64,000 nt of DNA. Source: Clostridium folliculivorans. GTDB lineage: Bacteria > Bacillota > Clostridia > Clostridiales > Clostridiaceae. The translations under genes were made by a program, and so were the position numbers. The stretch lies in the NCBI RefSeq assembly GCF_024341905.1, contig NZ_BQXY01000002.1:620001-684000 (forward strand). Reading direction: 5' to 3'. Under the pieces are notes generated by a model. It was not told the DNA's origin, ran no database searches, and saw only the letters and a program-made list of their open reading frames with translations. This document shows positions 35,396-44,396 of the stretch, piece after piece (position 1 is the stretch's first letter; every line of letters begins with the position of its first letter).

Positions 35396-36893
35396 CTATG
35401 TTACCTCCTACGTTTTTATATATAGGGAGTTTCATTATAATCGCTAATCCACCATTCGTAACATTTTCTGCTAATATCGCTCCACCCAAACGTTCAAGAA
35501 TTTTTGTTGTAATCGATAATCCTAAACCGCTGCCTTTGCTTGGATTACTTCTTGAAGAGTCCCCTCTATAGAATATATCAAATAACTTTTCAATGGCATC
35601 ACTTGAAACTCCAGGTCCATTATCCTCTAGTCTAATTTTTATATAATCATTTTCTTTAGTACAAGAAATTTTCATTTTTACTTCAGACTTTTCCTTATAT
35701 TTAACACTATTCTCCAAGATATTGATTAAGGCGTTGCGAAGTTGAACCTTATCTACATTTACACAGATATTTTCAACATTTTCAGTTAATGATATTATGA
35801 GGCCTTTATTTTCATACTCATAAGTCAAATTCCATATCATCTCTGATAGATATTTTCCGATATCAACCTTCTCCAAGTAGAATGGAAATTCTCCAATATC
35901 GAGTTTAGAAAATAAAAACAGCTGATTTACAATATGCTCTAAGTCATTGGACTTACTTTTTATTGTATCTAAGTAATGTTTTTGTGTCTCTGGAGTAGAT
36001 GCAACTCCCATCTCTAGTCCCTCTACGTATGCTTTTATTGAAGTAAGAGGCGTTCTCAAATCATGAGAAATTCCAGCAATTAATTCTTTACGATTAGACT
36101 CATCTTTTTGTCTTGCCTTTACTGAGTCTGAAAGTCTCTGTGCCATCTCATTAAAATCAGAGCAAACTCCTGCAAACTCATCGTTCTCAGTATACTCAAT
36201 ATTATACTCCAAATTTCCATCACGTATTTGATGAACTCCATAAACTAAAGTCTCTATTGGTGTAATTATTCGCTTGAATACAAACTTTGTTAAGAATCTA
36301 TTTGTAAGAAGTATTATAACTATAATGAATAAAAACATTATTATACCTTCATTAATTATCCTAGTACGATAATCTTTATAATTTTCATTATCATGATTAT
36401 TAAAGTTTGTATCTGTTAATAGTATAGTATATTTTCCTACATTAGCTCTATAAATAGCAATATTGTCCATAGAAAAAGTATGATTATTATTCTGTGCTAA
36501 AGCAATATTCATTATTGAGCTATCTAAGTATGAAGAAGAAGGATACAATAGTTTTTCACCTTCATAAATGGATAAAGAAACTTTCATCACACTGTGTTTT
36601 CTATTAAACTCATCTACTACAGCCTTTATCTGCTCTACTTCAATAGGCTTTGGTAGATTAGTTATAATCTGATCTATTTTTTTTATTGAATCATAAAACG
36701 GTTGCCCGTCACCATCAAATAATTTCTCATCGTGAGTTTTCGTTACTTCCATAACAACAAACATCATTCCAACAAACATAACAGAGCTCAATAGTATTGG
36801 AACTACTAGTGCTAAGATGTTAGAAATAAATAACCGTCTCTTTATATTCAGGTGAATCACCTCTCTTTTTATTAACAGAATATATTTTATCAT
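35373..36893 (-). CDS. Sensor histidine kinase of the OmpR-type pair
   Basis: A membrane kinase with two transmembrane segments (near residues 25-50 and 182-202). They flank a sensor domain of about 130 residues, followed by HAMP. The phosphoacceptor box GISHDLRTPLTSI is near 275, the N box is NILENSVKY, the G1 box is EDNGPGVS, and the G2 region is GSGLGLSI. The start is unsettled. The ATG at 36893 has no ribosome binding site, while AGAGAGGTG lies six bases before an in-frame CTG at 36851, which begins NIKRRLFISN. That rare start, or the GTG at 36860, is more plausible than the ATG. Confidence 0.92.
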   Translation of the reverse strand: MIKYILLIKREVIHLNIKRRLFISNILALVVPILLSSVMFVGMMFVVMEVTKTHDEKLFDGDGQPFYDSIKKIDQIITNLPKPIEVEQIKAVVDEFNRKHSVMKVSLSIYEGEKLLYPSSSYLDSSIMNIALAQNNNHTFSMDNIAIYRANVGKYTILLTDTNFNNHDNENYKDYRTRIINEGIIMFLFIIVIILLTNRFLTKFVFKRIITPIETLVYGVHQIRDGNLEYNIEYTENDEFAGVCSDFNEMAQRLSDSVKARQKDESNRKELIAGISHDLRTPLTSIKAYVEGLEMGVASTPETQKHYLDTIKSKSNDLEHIVNQLFLFSKLDIGEFPFYLEKVDIGKYLSEMIWNLTYEYENKGLIISLTENVENICVNVDKVQLRNALINILENSVKYKEKSEVKMKISCTKENDYIKIRLEDNGPGVSSDAIEKLFDIFYRGDSSRSNPSKGSGLGLSITTKILERLGGAILAENVTNGGLAIIMKLPIYKNVGGNIDGQSFNN

Positions 36894-36971
36894 AAATAAT
36901 CAATATTTTCTGCTAGTATATCTTTTGTGCATCAAAGGTTCATATTTGATAATGCTTTATACAATCTCTCC

Positions 36972-37574
36972 TTATGTAATTTGAACTTTTCTAGTATTAT
37001 ACTGATAATTTTCTTGAACACAGTTTTTTAATTCAAAAACTCTAGAGCAAACTAGTGACACAATCTCAGTGCTTTGAGTGATGTCCCATAAAAAGGATGC
37101 TTCTCCTTGTACATACTCAGTAAGCTTAACATTAATCATTTCTTTTAATGAATTCATTTGTCTCGTTTTATCTTTTAACTTATCTGATATTTCACTTATA
37201 TGATCATTTAAGAAATCATAGTTTTCAAGCAAATACTTTTGAAGGTCACGTTCATATTTGAGATGGATAGGTATATTACCAACACCACCTGATATGTGTG
37301 CATTACAGCAAAAATCGCATAAGTAGTGTACAACTATTCCTAACTGCATCGAAGTATAAAGATTAAACCTTTTTATAGCAATAAGCTTCTCAATCTTATC
37401 ATTTATATATCCAAGGGATTTTTGCATGTAGTGAGGATGAGTTTTTACATGCCAACACTGATCAATCATTATAAGACCAAAATTAAACATAAATTTAGAA
37501 AATCCTATTGGTGCATTTTTTATATTTTTTCTAAAAGCCAGTTCTGCTAATTTCACATGGGTCTTTATTTTCAT
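36972..37574 (-). CDS. Zinc-dependent phospholipase C fold protein, no export signal
   Basis: A 200-residue protein that keeps the zinc-ligand order of the clostridial alpha-toxin/Bacillus PC-PLC catalytic domain: H6, D38, H48, H83-x3-D87, H93 and H104-x3-E108. The N-terminal Trp of the secreted enzymes is lacking and there is no signal peptide or C2-like domain, so it should act inside the cell. Such short members are common in clostridia, with no proven substrate. It ends the lipid-associated run before the second GT4 gene. CAGGAGAG precedes the ATG. Confidence 0.85.
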   Translation of the reverse strand: MKIKTHVKLAELAFRKNIKNAPIGFSKFMFNFGLIMIDQCWHVKTHPHYMQKSLGYINDKIEKLIAIKRFNLYTSMQLGIVVHYLCDFCCNAHISGGVGNIPIHLKYERDLQKYLLENYDFLNDHISEISDKLKDKTRQMNSLKEMINVKLTEYVQGEASFLWDITQSTEIVSLVCSRVFELKNCVQENYQYNTRKVQIT

Positions 37575-37786
37575 ATCAAGCTCTCCTGTCCATAATTAAT
37601 TATTAGTTAAATTTTATATATCTTTAAGGAAAAACTCTTAATTGTCCAGTGCTTCTAAAGACGAATTTCGTCAATAGACATTTCTTATCAATTCCTCAAA
37701 ATAAATAATCAGATGTAAATTACGTTTCCGTATGAGAAACTCTGCCACTTATACACCTTACTTTTAATTTCAAAAACATGATAATT

Positions 37787-38965
37787 TTATATAGAAACCT
37801 CTTCGTATCCCTTGTATATATCCATAGTCTTATACAATTGTTCTACAGCTACTGCAAAGCTTTCTGCTGAAAATCTTCTTGCAGTTTTTACTGCTTCTAA
37901 AGACAATTGCTTTTTCTTTAAATCATTAAATATAATTAAATTCAAAGCTTCAATAAAGTCTTTAGTATCATTAAAAAGATACCCATTCACGTAATTTTCA
38001 ATAACTCCATCTAGACACTTATCTGCTTTTGCTATAACAGGCAATCCAGCAGCAAGGGCCTCGATATAGGTGAGTCCTTGAGTCTCGCTTTGAGAGGCAC
38101 TTACAAAAACATCTCCAATTTGATAATACCTACCTATATCGTTCCAAGGTCTTTCTCCTGCAAACACTACTTGTTCGTTTATCCCTAAATCACTTGCTAT
38201 TGTTTCTAGTCTATTTTTATCAGGACCATCACCTATAAGCACAAATTTCACATCTTTTGTACATTTAAAATAATCTTTCAAATTAATCATTATTTCTTCA
38301 ATATTTTTTTCTTTAGATATCCTACCTACATACAACAAAACTTTATCTTCTGCATTTATTCCGAGACTTTTACGTAAGCTTTGTGCCATATCAAAATTAT
38401 AATTAATTCTAGAAAACTTATTTAACTCAATGCCTGTAGGTATAACTGAAATATCTTTTTCAACATTGTAGGATTCTAGCATGTCTAGAACCTTCTTCGT
38501 TGGGACAATGACCTGATCTGCAGAATTGCAAAAATTAACACTTAATTTTCTAGCTGCTATCTTTGCTAATGGATCAAAAATTTTAAGTTTTACAATATAA
38601 TGGGTGTAATCCTCGTATATGGTGTGGTATGTGTGAAGAAAAGGAATGTTAAGTTCTCTAGCCATAGCTCTTCCAAAAATGCCAAGTGAAAATTCTGTAT
38701 GTGTATGAATTAAATCTAAATTTAATTTCTTTATAACCTTTGCCAGTCTTGGATTATAGAACAATCCAACCCTTCTTGCACTTGCGAAAGGTATACTAGG
38801 TACTCTGTAGACATTTTTCTCCCATCCTTCTACCTTTGGATCTGTTGTTGTAAACACATATACCTTGTGACCTAGATTTTCAAGGTATTCTTTAAGCATT
38901 AGTACCGAAGTGGCTACCCCGTTTATTTGTGGATAGTAGGTATCAGTAAAAAGTCCTATATTCAT
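37787..38965 (-). CDS. GT4 glycosyltransferase, diacylglycerol glucosyltransferase-like
   Basis: A 392-residue GT-B enzyme. The N-terminus, MNIGLFTDTYYPQINGVATS, with VYRVPSIPFASARRVGLFYN is typical of 1,2-diacylglycerol 3-glucosyltransferases and mannosyl-lipid synthases. IHTHTEFSLGIFGRAMAREL follows. The C-domain has LLYVGRISKEKNIEE and the E-x7-E motif in SETQGLTYIEALAAG. It would transfer a hexose from a nucleotide sugar to a membrane diacylglycerol, making glycolipid or the lipoteichoic acid anchor. AAAGGAGC precedes the ATG. Confidence 0.88.
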   Translation of the reverse strand: MNIGLFTDTYYPQINGVATSVLMLKEYLENLGHKVYVFTTTDPKVEGWEKNVYRVPSIPFASARRVGLFYNPRLAKVIKKLNLDLIHTHTEFSLGIFGRAMARELNIPFLHTYHTIYEDYTHYIVKLKIFDPLAKIAARKLSVNFCNSADQVIVPTKKVLDMLESYNVEKDISVIPTGIELNKFSRINYNFDMAQSLRKSLGINAEDKVLLYVGRISKEKNIEEIMINLKDYFKCTKDVKFVLIGDGPDKNRLETIASDLGINEQVVFAGERPWNDIGRYYQIGDVFVSASQSETQGLTYIEALAAGLPVIAKADKCLDGVIENYVNGYLFNDTKDFIEALNLIIFNDLKKKQLSLEAVKTARRFSAESFAVAVEQLYKTMDIYKGYEEVSI

Positions 38966-39403
38966 TTTTCTTGCTCCTTTTAACTCTCAATTAAGCTACA
39001 TATAAAAATTTATCTGTTCGTAATACAAACTATTTTCTATTTATTAATTAATACTTAATAGTAAAATTCTTCTATAGTGATTTTTTTCACTTGTATGAAA
39101 ATCATGCAATTATACATTTTGCCATCTATTCATTAACACATCTTTTATATGTTCAACTACAGTATAAATTAAAGAGGTTAAATCTAAAGTATTAATTGTT
39201 AAACTATTTATAAACTAACTTTAAAAGTTTGTTAAAATTGCACTGAAAATTTAAAAGAATACTCTAAATATCAAGTTATAACTATATCCCCCATTTGCCA
39301 TGGCACACAAGAAACAGTGTGGAAAAGCTTAAGCGCTTATTTATATTGTTTTTATAACCATATTTGGATTAGTGAACTCATTGCTATTTAAACTCCCTAT
39401 GTT
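38966..39403. other. Intergenic region, nothing recognised
   Basis: Divergent-free AT-rich DNA upstream of the second GT4 gene. Its promoter should be here, but I could not fix it. Repeats follow at 39404 and 39630. Confidence 0.35.
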
Positions 39404-39465
39404 TATGTATTAAAAAAATGTTGTTGGATATTTGTATATAACCAACAACATTTTTTTAATACATA
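39404..39465. repeat. 62-bp perfect hairpin, family C
   Basis: Arms of 24 bases (39404-39427 and 39442-39465) are exact inverted copies carrying the CAACATTTTTTTAATACAT motif, with a 14-base A/T loop. The T-run lies inside the stem rather than after it, so this is not a normal terminator. The right arm plus its flank is repeated at 31097 and 15874. Confidence 0.75.
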
Positions 39466-39629
39466 CCTATAGTGTTTTTATATTATGACTATTAATCATT
39501 CTTCTTTAAGGAATTACCGTGTCCAAATTTAATCTATTGATTGCATAAAATCTCAGTTCCTAGATATACTCTAGCATGTATAAATAAATATTTCAGCTAG
39601 AAAAACGTAAAGGTTTCATCACAAAATCT

Positions 39630-39686
39630 AAGTTATTCATGTTAAAAAATCGTGGTTTCTGATGTTTTTCAAAGCATGAATAACTT
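39630..39686. repeat. Inverted repeat (12-bp perfect arms)
   Basis: AAGTTATTCATG faces CATGAATAACTT across 33 bases that contain AAAAATCGTGG. The layout recalls family A halves (…ATGTTCGAAAATC…), so it may be a degenerate member. Confidence 0.5.
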
Positions 39687-39761
39687 CAATATTTAAGTTA
39701 TAAATATTATAGGAGATAGACTTTAAAAGACTATTACTCCTATTATTTTGTACATAAAATT

Positions 39762-40562
39762 TTATATGGCTTTAAATTTCTTTAATGCATTTGCAATACC
39801 ATCTTTGTCAACTTCATCAGTAACATAGTATGCAATAGATTTAATCTCATCTGTACCATTTCCCATTGCTATGCCATGTTTCACAAGTTTCAGCATTTCA
39901 ATATCATTTTGAGCATCACCAAAAGCAAAGGTATCCTCTTTGTCTATTCCTAATTTTTTGAATAAAAACTCAACTGCTGATCCTTTAGAGAAACCAGGTA
40001 AATGTATATCCAATCTAATATTAGCTTCAATATAAGCATGTACAACCCAACCTTCGGGAAGTTTTTCTTTAAAATTCATCATATCTTCTTCACTATTAAA
40101 TAGTATTGTTCCCATATTAGCATGTACATCTTCTACTTTCCATATATCTATTGAATCCTTTGGCTTATCTGGTCCACCTAAGAATAATTCCCTTTGCCTA
40201 ACACAAAGCGGGTGATCAAGATTGCTGCACCATACACCGTGATGCCCACTTAACAGATATTGAGCATCACATTTGTCAGATAAATTCATTATATATTGGA
40301 TATCTTCTATTGAAAAATAATTATCATGTAATACCTCGTTGTTAAACACTATATAATTCCCATTACAAAATATATACCCATCAAAGTCTAATTTTGAGAT
40401 AGTTTTAGGAACTGCTGACCTTGCCGTAGCTACCACAGTATAGTTACCATTTGCTCTAAATTTTTTTAGAGCCTCAATAGTACTTTGTGCTGGCTCAATC
40501 ATCCCAGAAGGAACATCTACTAAGGTTCCATCTATATCTAAAAAAGTTATCTTATTTCCCAT
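39762..40562 (-). CDS. Cof-type HAD hydrolase
   Basis: The start at 40562 follows GGGAGAGGATTTAT. The ATG 14 codons earlier has no site. The 266-residue protein has motif I FLDIDGTLVD, motif II VVATARS, the Cof-type alpha/beta cap in the middle, the Lys of motif III around GFSKGSAVEF, and motif IV FGDAQNDIEML. Such enzymes dephosphorylate sugar phosphates, flavin precursors or PLP, and no neighbour narrows this down. Confidence 0.9.
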   Translation of the reverse strand: MGNKITFLDIDGTLVDVPSGMIEPAQSTIEALKKFRANGNYTVVATARSAVPKTISKLDFDGYIFCNGNYIVFNNEVLHDNYFSIEDIQYIMNLSDKCDAQYLLSGHHGVWCSNLDHPLCVRQRELFLGGPDKPKDSIDIWKVEDVHANMGTILFNSEEDMMNFKEKLPEGWVVHAYIEANIRLDIHLPGFSKGSAVEFLFKKLGIDKEDTFAFGDAQNDIEMLKLVKHGIAMGNGTDEIKSIAYYVTDEVDKDGIANALKKFKAI

Positions 40563-41251
40563 ATAAATCCTCTCCCTTGAAAATAACACTCCACTTAAAA
40601 TCATTAATTCTTAATTTTAGATAGTATTAATTCGCTTTAAGTTCTTAAAGTTCCAATCATATTATAATAAATTACCGAATTAATTCATAAGTAATCTAGC
40701 AAGTAAACTTTCATATATATACACACTTTATATACATTTAAAATTCTATCACAAAAGTAAAGGAGTGAATTTTCTAGTTTTGAAAACCTATTGTTATTAT
40801 TTCAGTTTTTCTTTTATACTTGTCACTTCATAAAGTAAACACTTACCCCCAATAATATATTTTAATTCAATAAGTCGTATATCTTGCATTTATATTTGAG
40901 GTGAGACTTTTTCTTTAAAAATCAATATAGTCTTCTAATTCAATTGACATATCTTATAATATATTTCATTAATTTTATATTATTATTTTACACTTTTTTC
41001 ATCGTTTTAATTAAGTTTTGTAGTTTTGTGTCGAATATTGATATATAAAGTCTTTTTTTGTTTTACTTGAATACTATCATTCATAACCATTTATTCTGAT
41101 ATTTTTATATTTATAAATTTAGTTATGATATATTTTTTTATAATATTACATTTCTAATTGGATATTTGGAAAAAAATTTTCAAACTTGCCTGCAAAGGAT
41201 TAACAAAAATAAATTCAGGTGAATCAATAATGTTAAAGAGAGGTTTATTAT
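40563..41251. other. Long intergenic region before the diguanylate cyclase
   Basis: A 690-bp divergent gap between the HAD and GGDEF genes. I looked for a c-di-GMP (GEMM) riboswitch and for dyads, and saw neither. The sequence is nearly all A/T with no conserved-looking block. Confidence 0.45.
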
Positions 41252-42799
41252 ATGTCATTTACACTTGCGTTCCTTAGTATATATTTTTTCCTATCCGCAT
41301 TACTTGCAGTATTTTTTGCAGCATATGCTATATCAAAGGGAACAACTACATTAGTAAAAGTTTTCTTTTCCCTTTGCTTACTTGTTAGTATTTATTTATT
41401 TGGATATCTTCTGGAGCTTAACAGTAGTTCATTACCTCAAATAATGTTTTGGAACCAGATTCAATATATAGGGATACCATTTTACCCAGCTTTATGGCTT
41501 TTACTATCTTTAATTTATACAAAAACAATTACAACCTTTAATAGAAATACCTTTTTTATTATATTTACAGTACCTATTTTGACTTTTTTGATGCAGTTGA
41601 CAAATCCAATGCATCACCTTTATTATAAATCACTTATGCTAAAGACAACATTAGGCTTAAATTTTCTTACATTTGATAAAGAACCTTGGTATTTGTTTTA
41701 CTGTATTTATATAACACTATACTTTCTCATATCTATATCATGTTATGTAAAGAACTATCGAAAAGTTGCAGACTTTGAACGTTCAGGGTATAAGATTATG
41801 ATTTTAGCTTCTCTGCTTCCTTTTATAAGTTTTGAACTAATTTTAATAAATCCAGGAAATGTGAGCTTTAATTATGTAGCGCTGATACTTCCGTTTTCTT
41901 TTTCTTTAATACTTATAGCTCTATTCAAATATGATTTCTTAGCACTTAAAACTTTAGCTAGAGATGTTCTATTTGAGCGAAGTTCTGATGCCATGATTTT
42001 GATAGACAATACAAGTCGTCTTATGGATTATAATCCTGCTGCTGCAGAGCTTTTCCAAGAACTTGACAGTTCTATGAAAGGTAAAACCATTGAGTTCATA
42101 TTAGGAGATCAAATTAATCTTCTTAAAATATTAAATACCAATGATAGTAGCGATATAAAGATTTCTAATGGTGATAGCTATGGATATTTTGAAGTGAAAA
42201 CAGTCACTATAAAAAATGATTTTGGTAATATTGTTGGTAGGCTCATAAATCTTATAAATATTACTGAAAGAAAAAATGATCAGGAAGCGCTAAAAATACT
42301 TGCTTCAACTGATGCTCTTACTAACCTTTATAATAGAAATCGGTTTATGCAACTAGCTAACCTTCAAATGGAGTGTTCATCTGATTATAATACCGGCTTT
42401 ACACTTCTAATGATTGATATAGATCACTTTAAACATATTAACGACACAAATGGTCATGCTGCAGGAGATGCTGTTTTAGCTTATTTAGGATGTGAGATGA
42501 AAAGGTATTTTAGAAAAACTGATATAATAGGCCGTTTAGGAGGGGAAGAATTCGCTGTAATATTACCCTCCACCAGTCTTGATGCAGCCAATAATATAAC
42601 AGAATTCTTCTGCGATATGGTTTCTAAAGAACCTATCATTTGTGGAAATAAACCTATATATTTTACTTTGAGTATTGGAATTTCAGTATATGATAGAAGA
42701 CTTAAAACTTTTGGTGAAGTTCTAAAACTTGCCGATGAAGCACTTTATGAGTCTAAAAAGAATGGCAGAAATAGAGTGACGGTTAAGGTTTTAAGCTAA
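41252..42799 (+). CDS. Diguanylate cyclase with 7TM sensor and PAS domain
   Basis: A 515-residue protein in three parts. Residues 1-230 are the seven-helix N-terminal domain shared with some histidine kinases. Residues about 240-340 are a PAS domain (SSDAMILIDNTSRLMDYNPA). Residues 345-512 are a GGDEF domain (STDALTNLYNRNRF, IDIDHFKHINDTNGHAAGD). The active site is GGEEF (430-434), and the inhibitory I-site RKTD lies exactly five residues before it, so product feedback is likely. It makes c-di-GMP from GTP at the membrane. AGAGAGG precedes the ATG. A weak TCGC/GCGA hairpin plus T-run follows the stop. Confidence 0.93.
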   Translation: MSFTLAFLSIYFFLSALLAVFFAAYAISKGTTTLVKVFFSLCLLVSIYLFGYLLELNSSSLPQIMFWNQIQYIGIPFYPALWLLLSLIYTKTITTFNRNTFFIIFTVPILTFLMQLTNPMHHLYYKSLMLKTTLGLNFLTFDKEPWYLFYCIYITLYFLISISCYVKNYRKVADFERSGYKIMILASLLPFISFELILINPGNVSFNYVALILPFSFSLILIALFKYDFLALKTLARDVLFERSSDAMILIDNTSRLMDYNPAAAELFQELDSSMKGKTIEFILGDQINLLKILNTNDSSDIKISNGDSYGYFEVKTVTIKNDFGNIVGRLINLINITERKNDQEALKILASTDALTNLYNRNRFMQLANLQMECSSDYNTGFTLLMIDIDHFKHINDTNGHAAGDAVLAYLGCEMKRYFRKTDIIGRLGGEEFAVILPSTSLDAANNITEFFCDMVSKEPIICGNKPIYFTLSIGISVYDRRLKTFGEVLKLADEALYESKKNGRNRVTVKVLS

Positions 42800-42974
42800 T
42801 AAAAATGTCGCTGAAGCGAGCTTTTTTAACGAATCTGTCTTTTCAAATGAATATGAGGACAATTGAGCAGTGAAATCAGTTTTATTTTTTACTGTATCGC
42901 CATAAGAAGTTTCTGAAAGCATTGAAATATCTTGGTTTAGCTGCATTAAATTTTTATAGCTTCTTATGTAGTAA

Positions 42975-43020
42975 AAAAGCATTAACAGCTTATATTGATA
43001 ATATATCTGTCAATGCTTTT
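42975..43020 (-). terminator. Terminator of the membrane peptidase gene
   Basis: Stem AAAAGCATT-ACAG / CTGT-AATGCTTTT with one mismatch, followed on the minus strand by TTTTTTACT. It begins nine bases after the stop at 43029. Confidence 0.85.
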
Positions 43021-43028
43021 GTTATAGT

Positions 43029-44222
43029 TTATTTGATAGCCTTATTTTGAAGCTCGTCCAAGGTTAATCCTACATTATTCTTAATGGTTTTCTCAAAGTT
43101 ACTTTGATAATCAACGTCAGATACCTTATTGTTATTTGACTGAGCTAGAATATTCTTTAGTATTTCATTTCCCTTAGAATCGAAGATGTAGTTTATAGCC
43201 AATACTGATTCAGTATAAATCTTTTCAATACTATCTCTGTCTTTCCACTGACTTTCCCATTGTCCTAGTGTTGATAAATCCCTAAGAGGTATTACTTGTC
43301 CCTTTATGGGCTTTGTTTCTAATTTGAAGTCTTTATTATAAAGCTCATACTCCATATACTGTGCAAAGCCTTCATCTAGCCAAGGTGGCAAAGTGCTAGA
43401 TAAGTTATTTTCCTTTAAATAAGCTCTAATATAGTAATGAGTGTATTCATGTGTTACTGTCCTAAAAAAACTTTCTTCACTGCTTTCATCAATACCATTT
43501 TCACTATTTATCTCTTTAATAGTTTTTAAATTGTGAAGGTTTATTACACCATTATTATAAAGTCCAAGAGTATCTGCACTGTTAGGTGAGTTACTATATT
43601 TATTATATTCTTGTTTATCTTTATAAACTATAATTTTTAAAGGTTCTGAATCCTTCACGTTAATAACAGAATTAAGTTTTTTGTTTAAATCAGGTATTTT
43701 ATTTACTATTTCTTCAGCTAATTTCTTATCTTCTTCGTAATAATATACCTCTATGTTATTATACTTTACAACATTCATGCCTTTTGTAAGTTCATCCCTA
43801 GATTTTGCAGTATTAAGATTGGTATACACAGCCTTTATAAATTGGACTTTTTCCTTATTAGTCAATTCATGCATCCCATTAATTTGTATATAACCAGCCC
43901 TAACGCCCATTTGTAACACACTTACAATTAAGAATATACTTATCATAGATAAAAATAGTATACTTCTATAAATCAGTCTTTTTCTACTATATATTCTAAA
44001 AATCTTAAGCTTTCCTCTTATCATCCCTACTATAAAAAACAGAATGAATAGTACAATCGATATTACAAACGTATATGTTACTACATTAGTTAAATCATAA
44101 CTAAAAGGAACAACAAAAAAAACAACACCAGCTGAAATTACTGTAAAAACTATTACCCATAATAAATAAGCAAACACTAATTTAATGAATTTTTTCATAT
44201 TTCGTGTAGCAGTTAACCTCAC
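43029..44222 (-). CDS. Membrane-anchored gluzincin metallopeptidase
   Basis: A 397-residue protein. Three hydrophobic segments lie near 12-38, 47-66 and 86-104, followed by a domain with the zinc motif HEYTH (H258-H262) and WLDEG giving E284 as third ligand. Spacing matches the smaller cytosolic peptidase at 2781-3536. From the topology the catalytic domain is probably outside the membrane. GTG at 44222 is the start, since GGGGGAAGG precedes it and the later ATG lacks a site. Substrates are unknown. Confidence 0.85.
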   Translation of the reverse strand: MRLTATRNMKKFIKLVFAYLLWVIVFTVISAGVVFFVVPFSYDLTNVVTYTFVISIVLFILFFIVGMIRGKLKIFRIYSRKRLIYRSILFLSMISIFLIVSVLQMGVRAGYIQINGMHELTNKEKVQFIKAVYTNLNTAKSRDELTKGMNVVKYNNIEVYYYEEDKKLAEEIVNKIPDLNKKLNSVINVKDSEPLKIIVYKDKQEYNKYSNSPNSADTLGLYNNGVINLHNLKTIKEINSENGIDESSEESFFRTVTHEYTHYYIRAYLKENNLSSTLPPWLDEGFAQYMEYELYNKDFKLETKPIKGQVIPLRDLSTLGQWESQWKDRDSIEKIYTESVLAINYIFDSKGNEILKNILAQSNNNKVSDVDYQSNFEKTIKNNVGLTLDELQNKAIK

Positions 44223-44304
44223 TGCCTTCCCCCTTTATTTTCTACTTTTTGGTTATCGTGTGAATTTAAGAAAACTTAAATTGTCTTAATGATAAACAAA
44301 AGAA

Positions 44305-44361
44305 AAATCCCTTTGAAAGTATTCTCAGCTTTGCTGTTATTCTATACTTCCAAAGGGATTT
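44305..44361 (-). terminator. Terminator of the second diguanylate cyclase gene
   Basis: Stem AAATCCCTTTG / CAAAGGGATTT, extended by AAGTAT/ATACTT, with an inner small hairpin (CAGC/GCTG). On the minus strand it exits into TTTTCTTTTG. It lies 36 bp after the stop. Confidence 0.85.
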
Positions 44362-44396
44362 CAAATTTTCAAATTCATCTATTATCCACACCAAAG

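Noticed and set aside
36972..37574. Secreted alpha-toxin-like phospholipase
   Set aside because: Zinc ligands are conserved, but there is no signal peptide or C-terminal membrane-binding domain, so a toxin role is not supported.
40563..41251. c-di-GMP riboswitch upstream of the diguanylate cyclase
   Set aside because: No GEMM-type conserved blocks or GC-rich stems are visible in this A/T-rich gap.
42791..42982. 63-codon minus-strand frame between the first diguanylate cyclase and the membrane peptidase
   Set aside because: Its ATG lies inside the terminator T-run of the peptidase gene, it has no ribosome binding site, and its end overlaps the cyclase coding region. It may be a remnant, but it cannot be supported as a gene.
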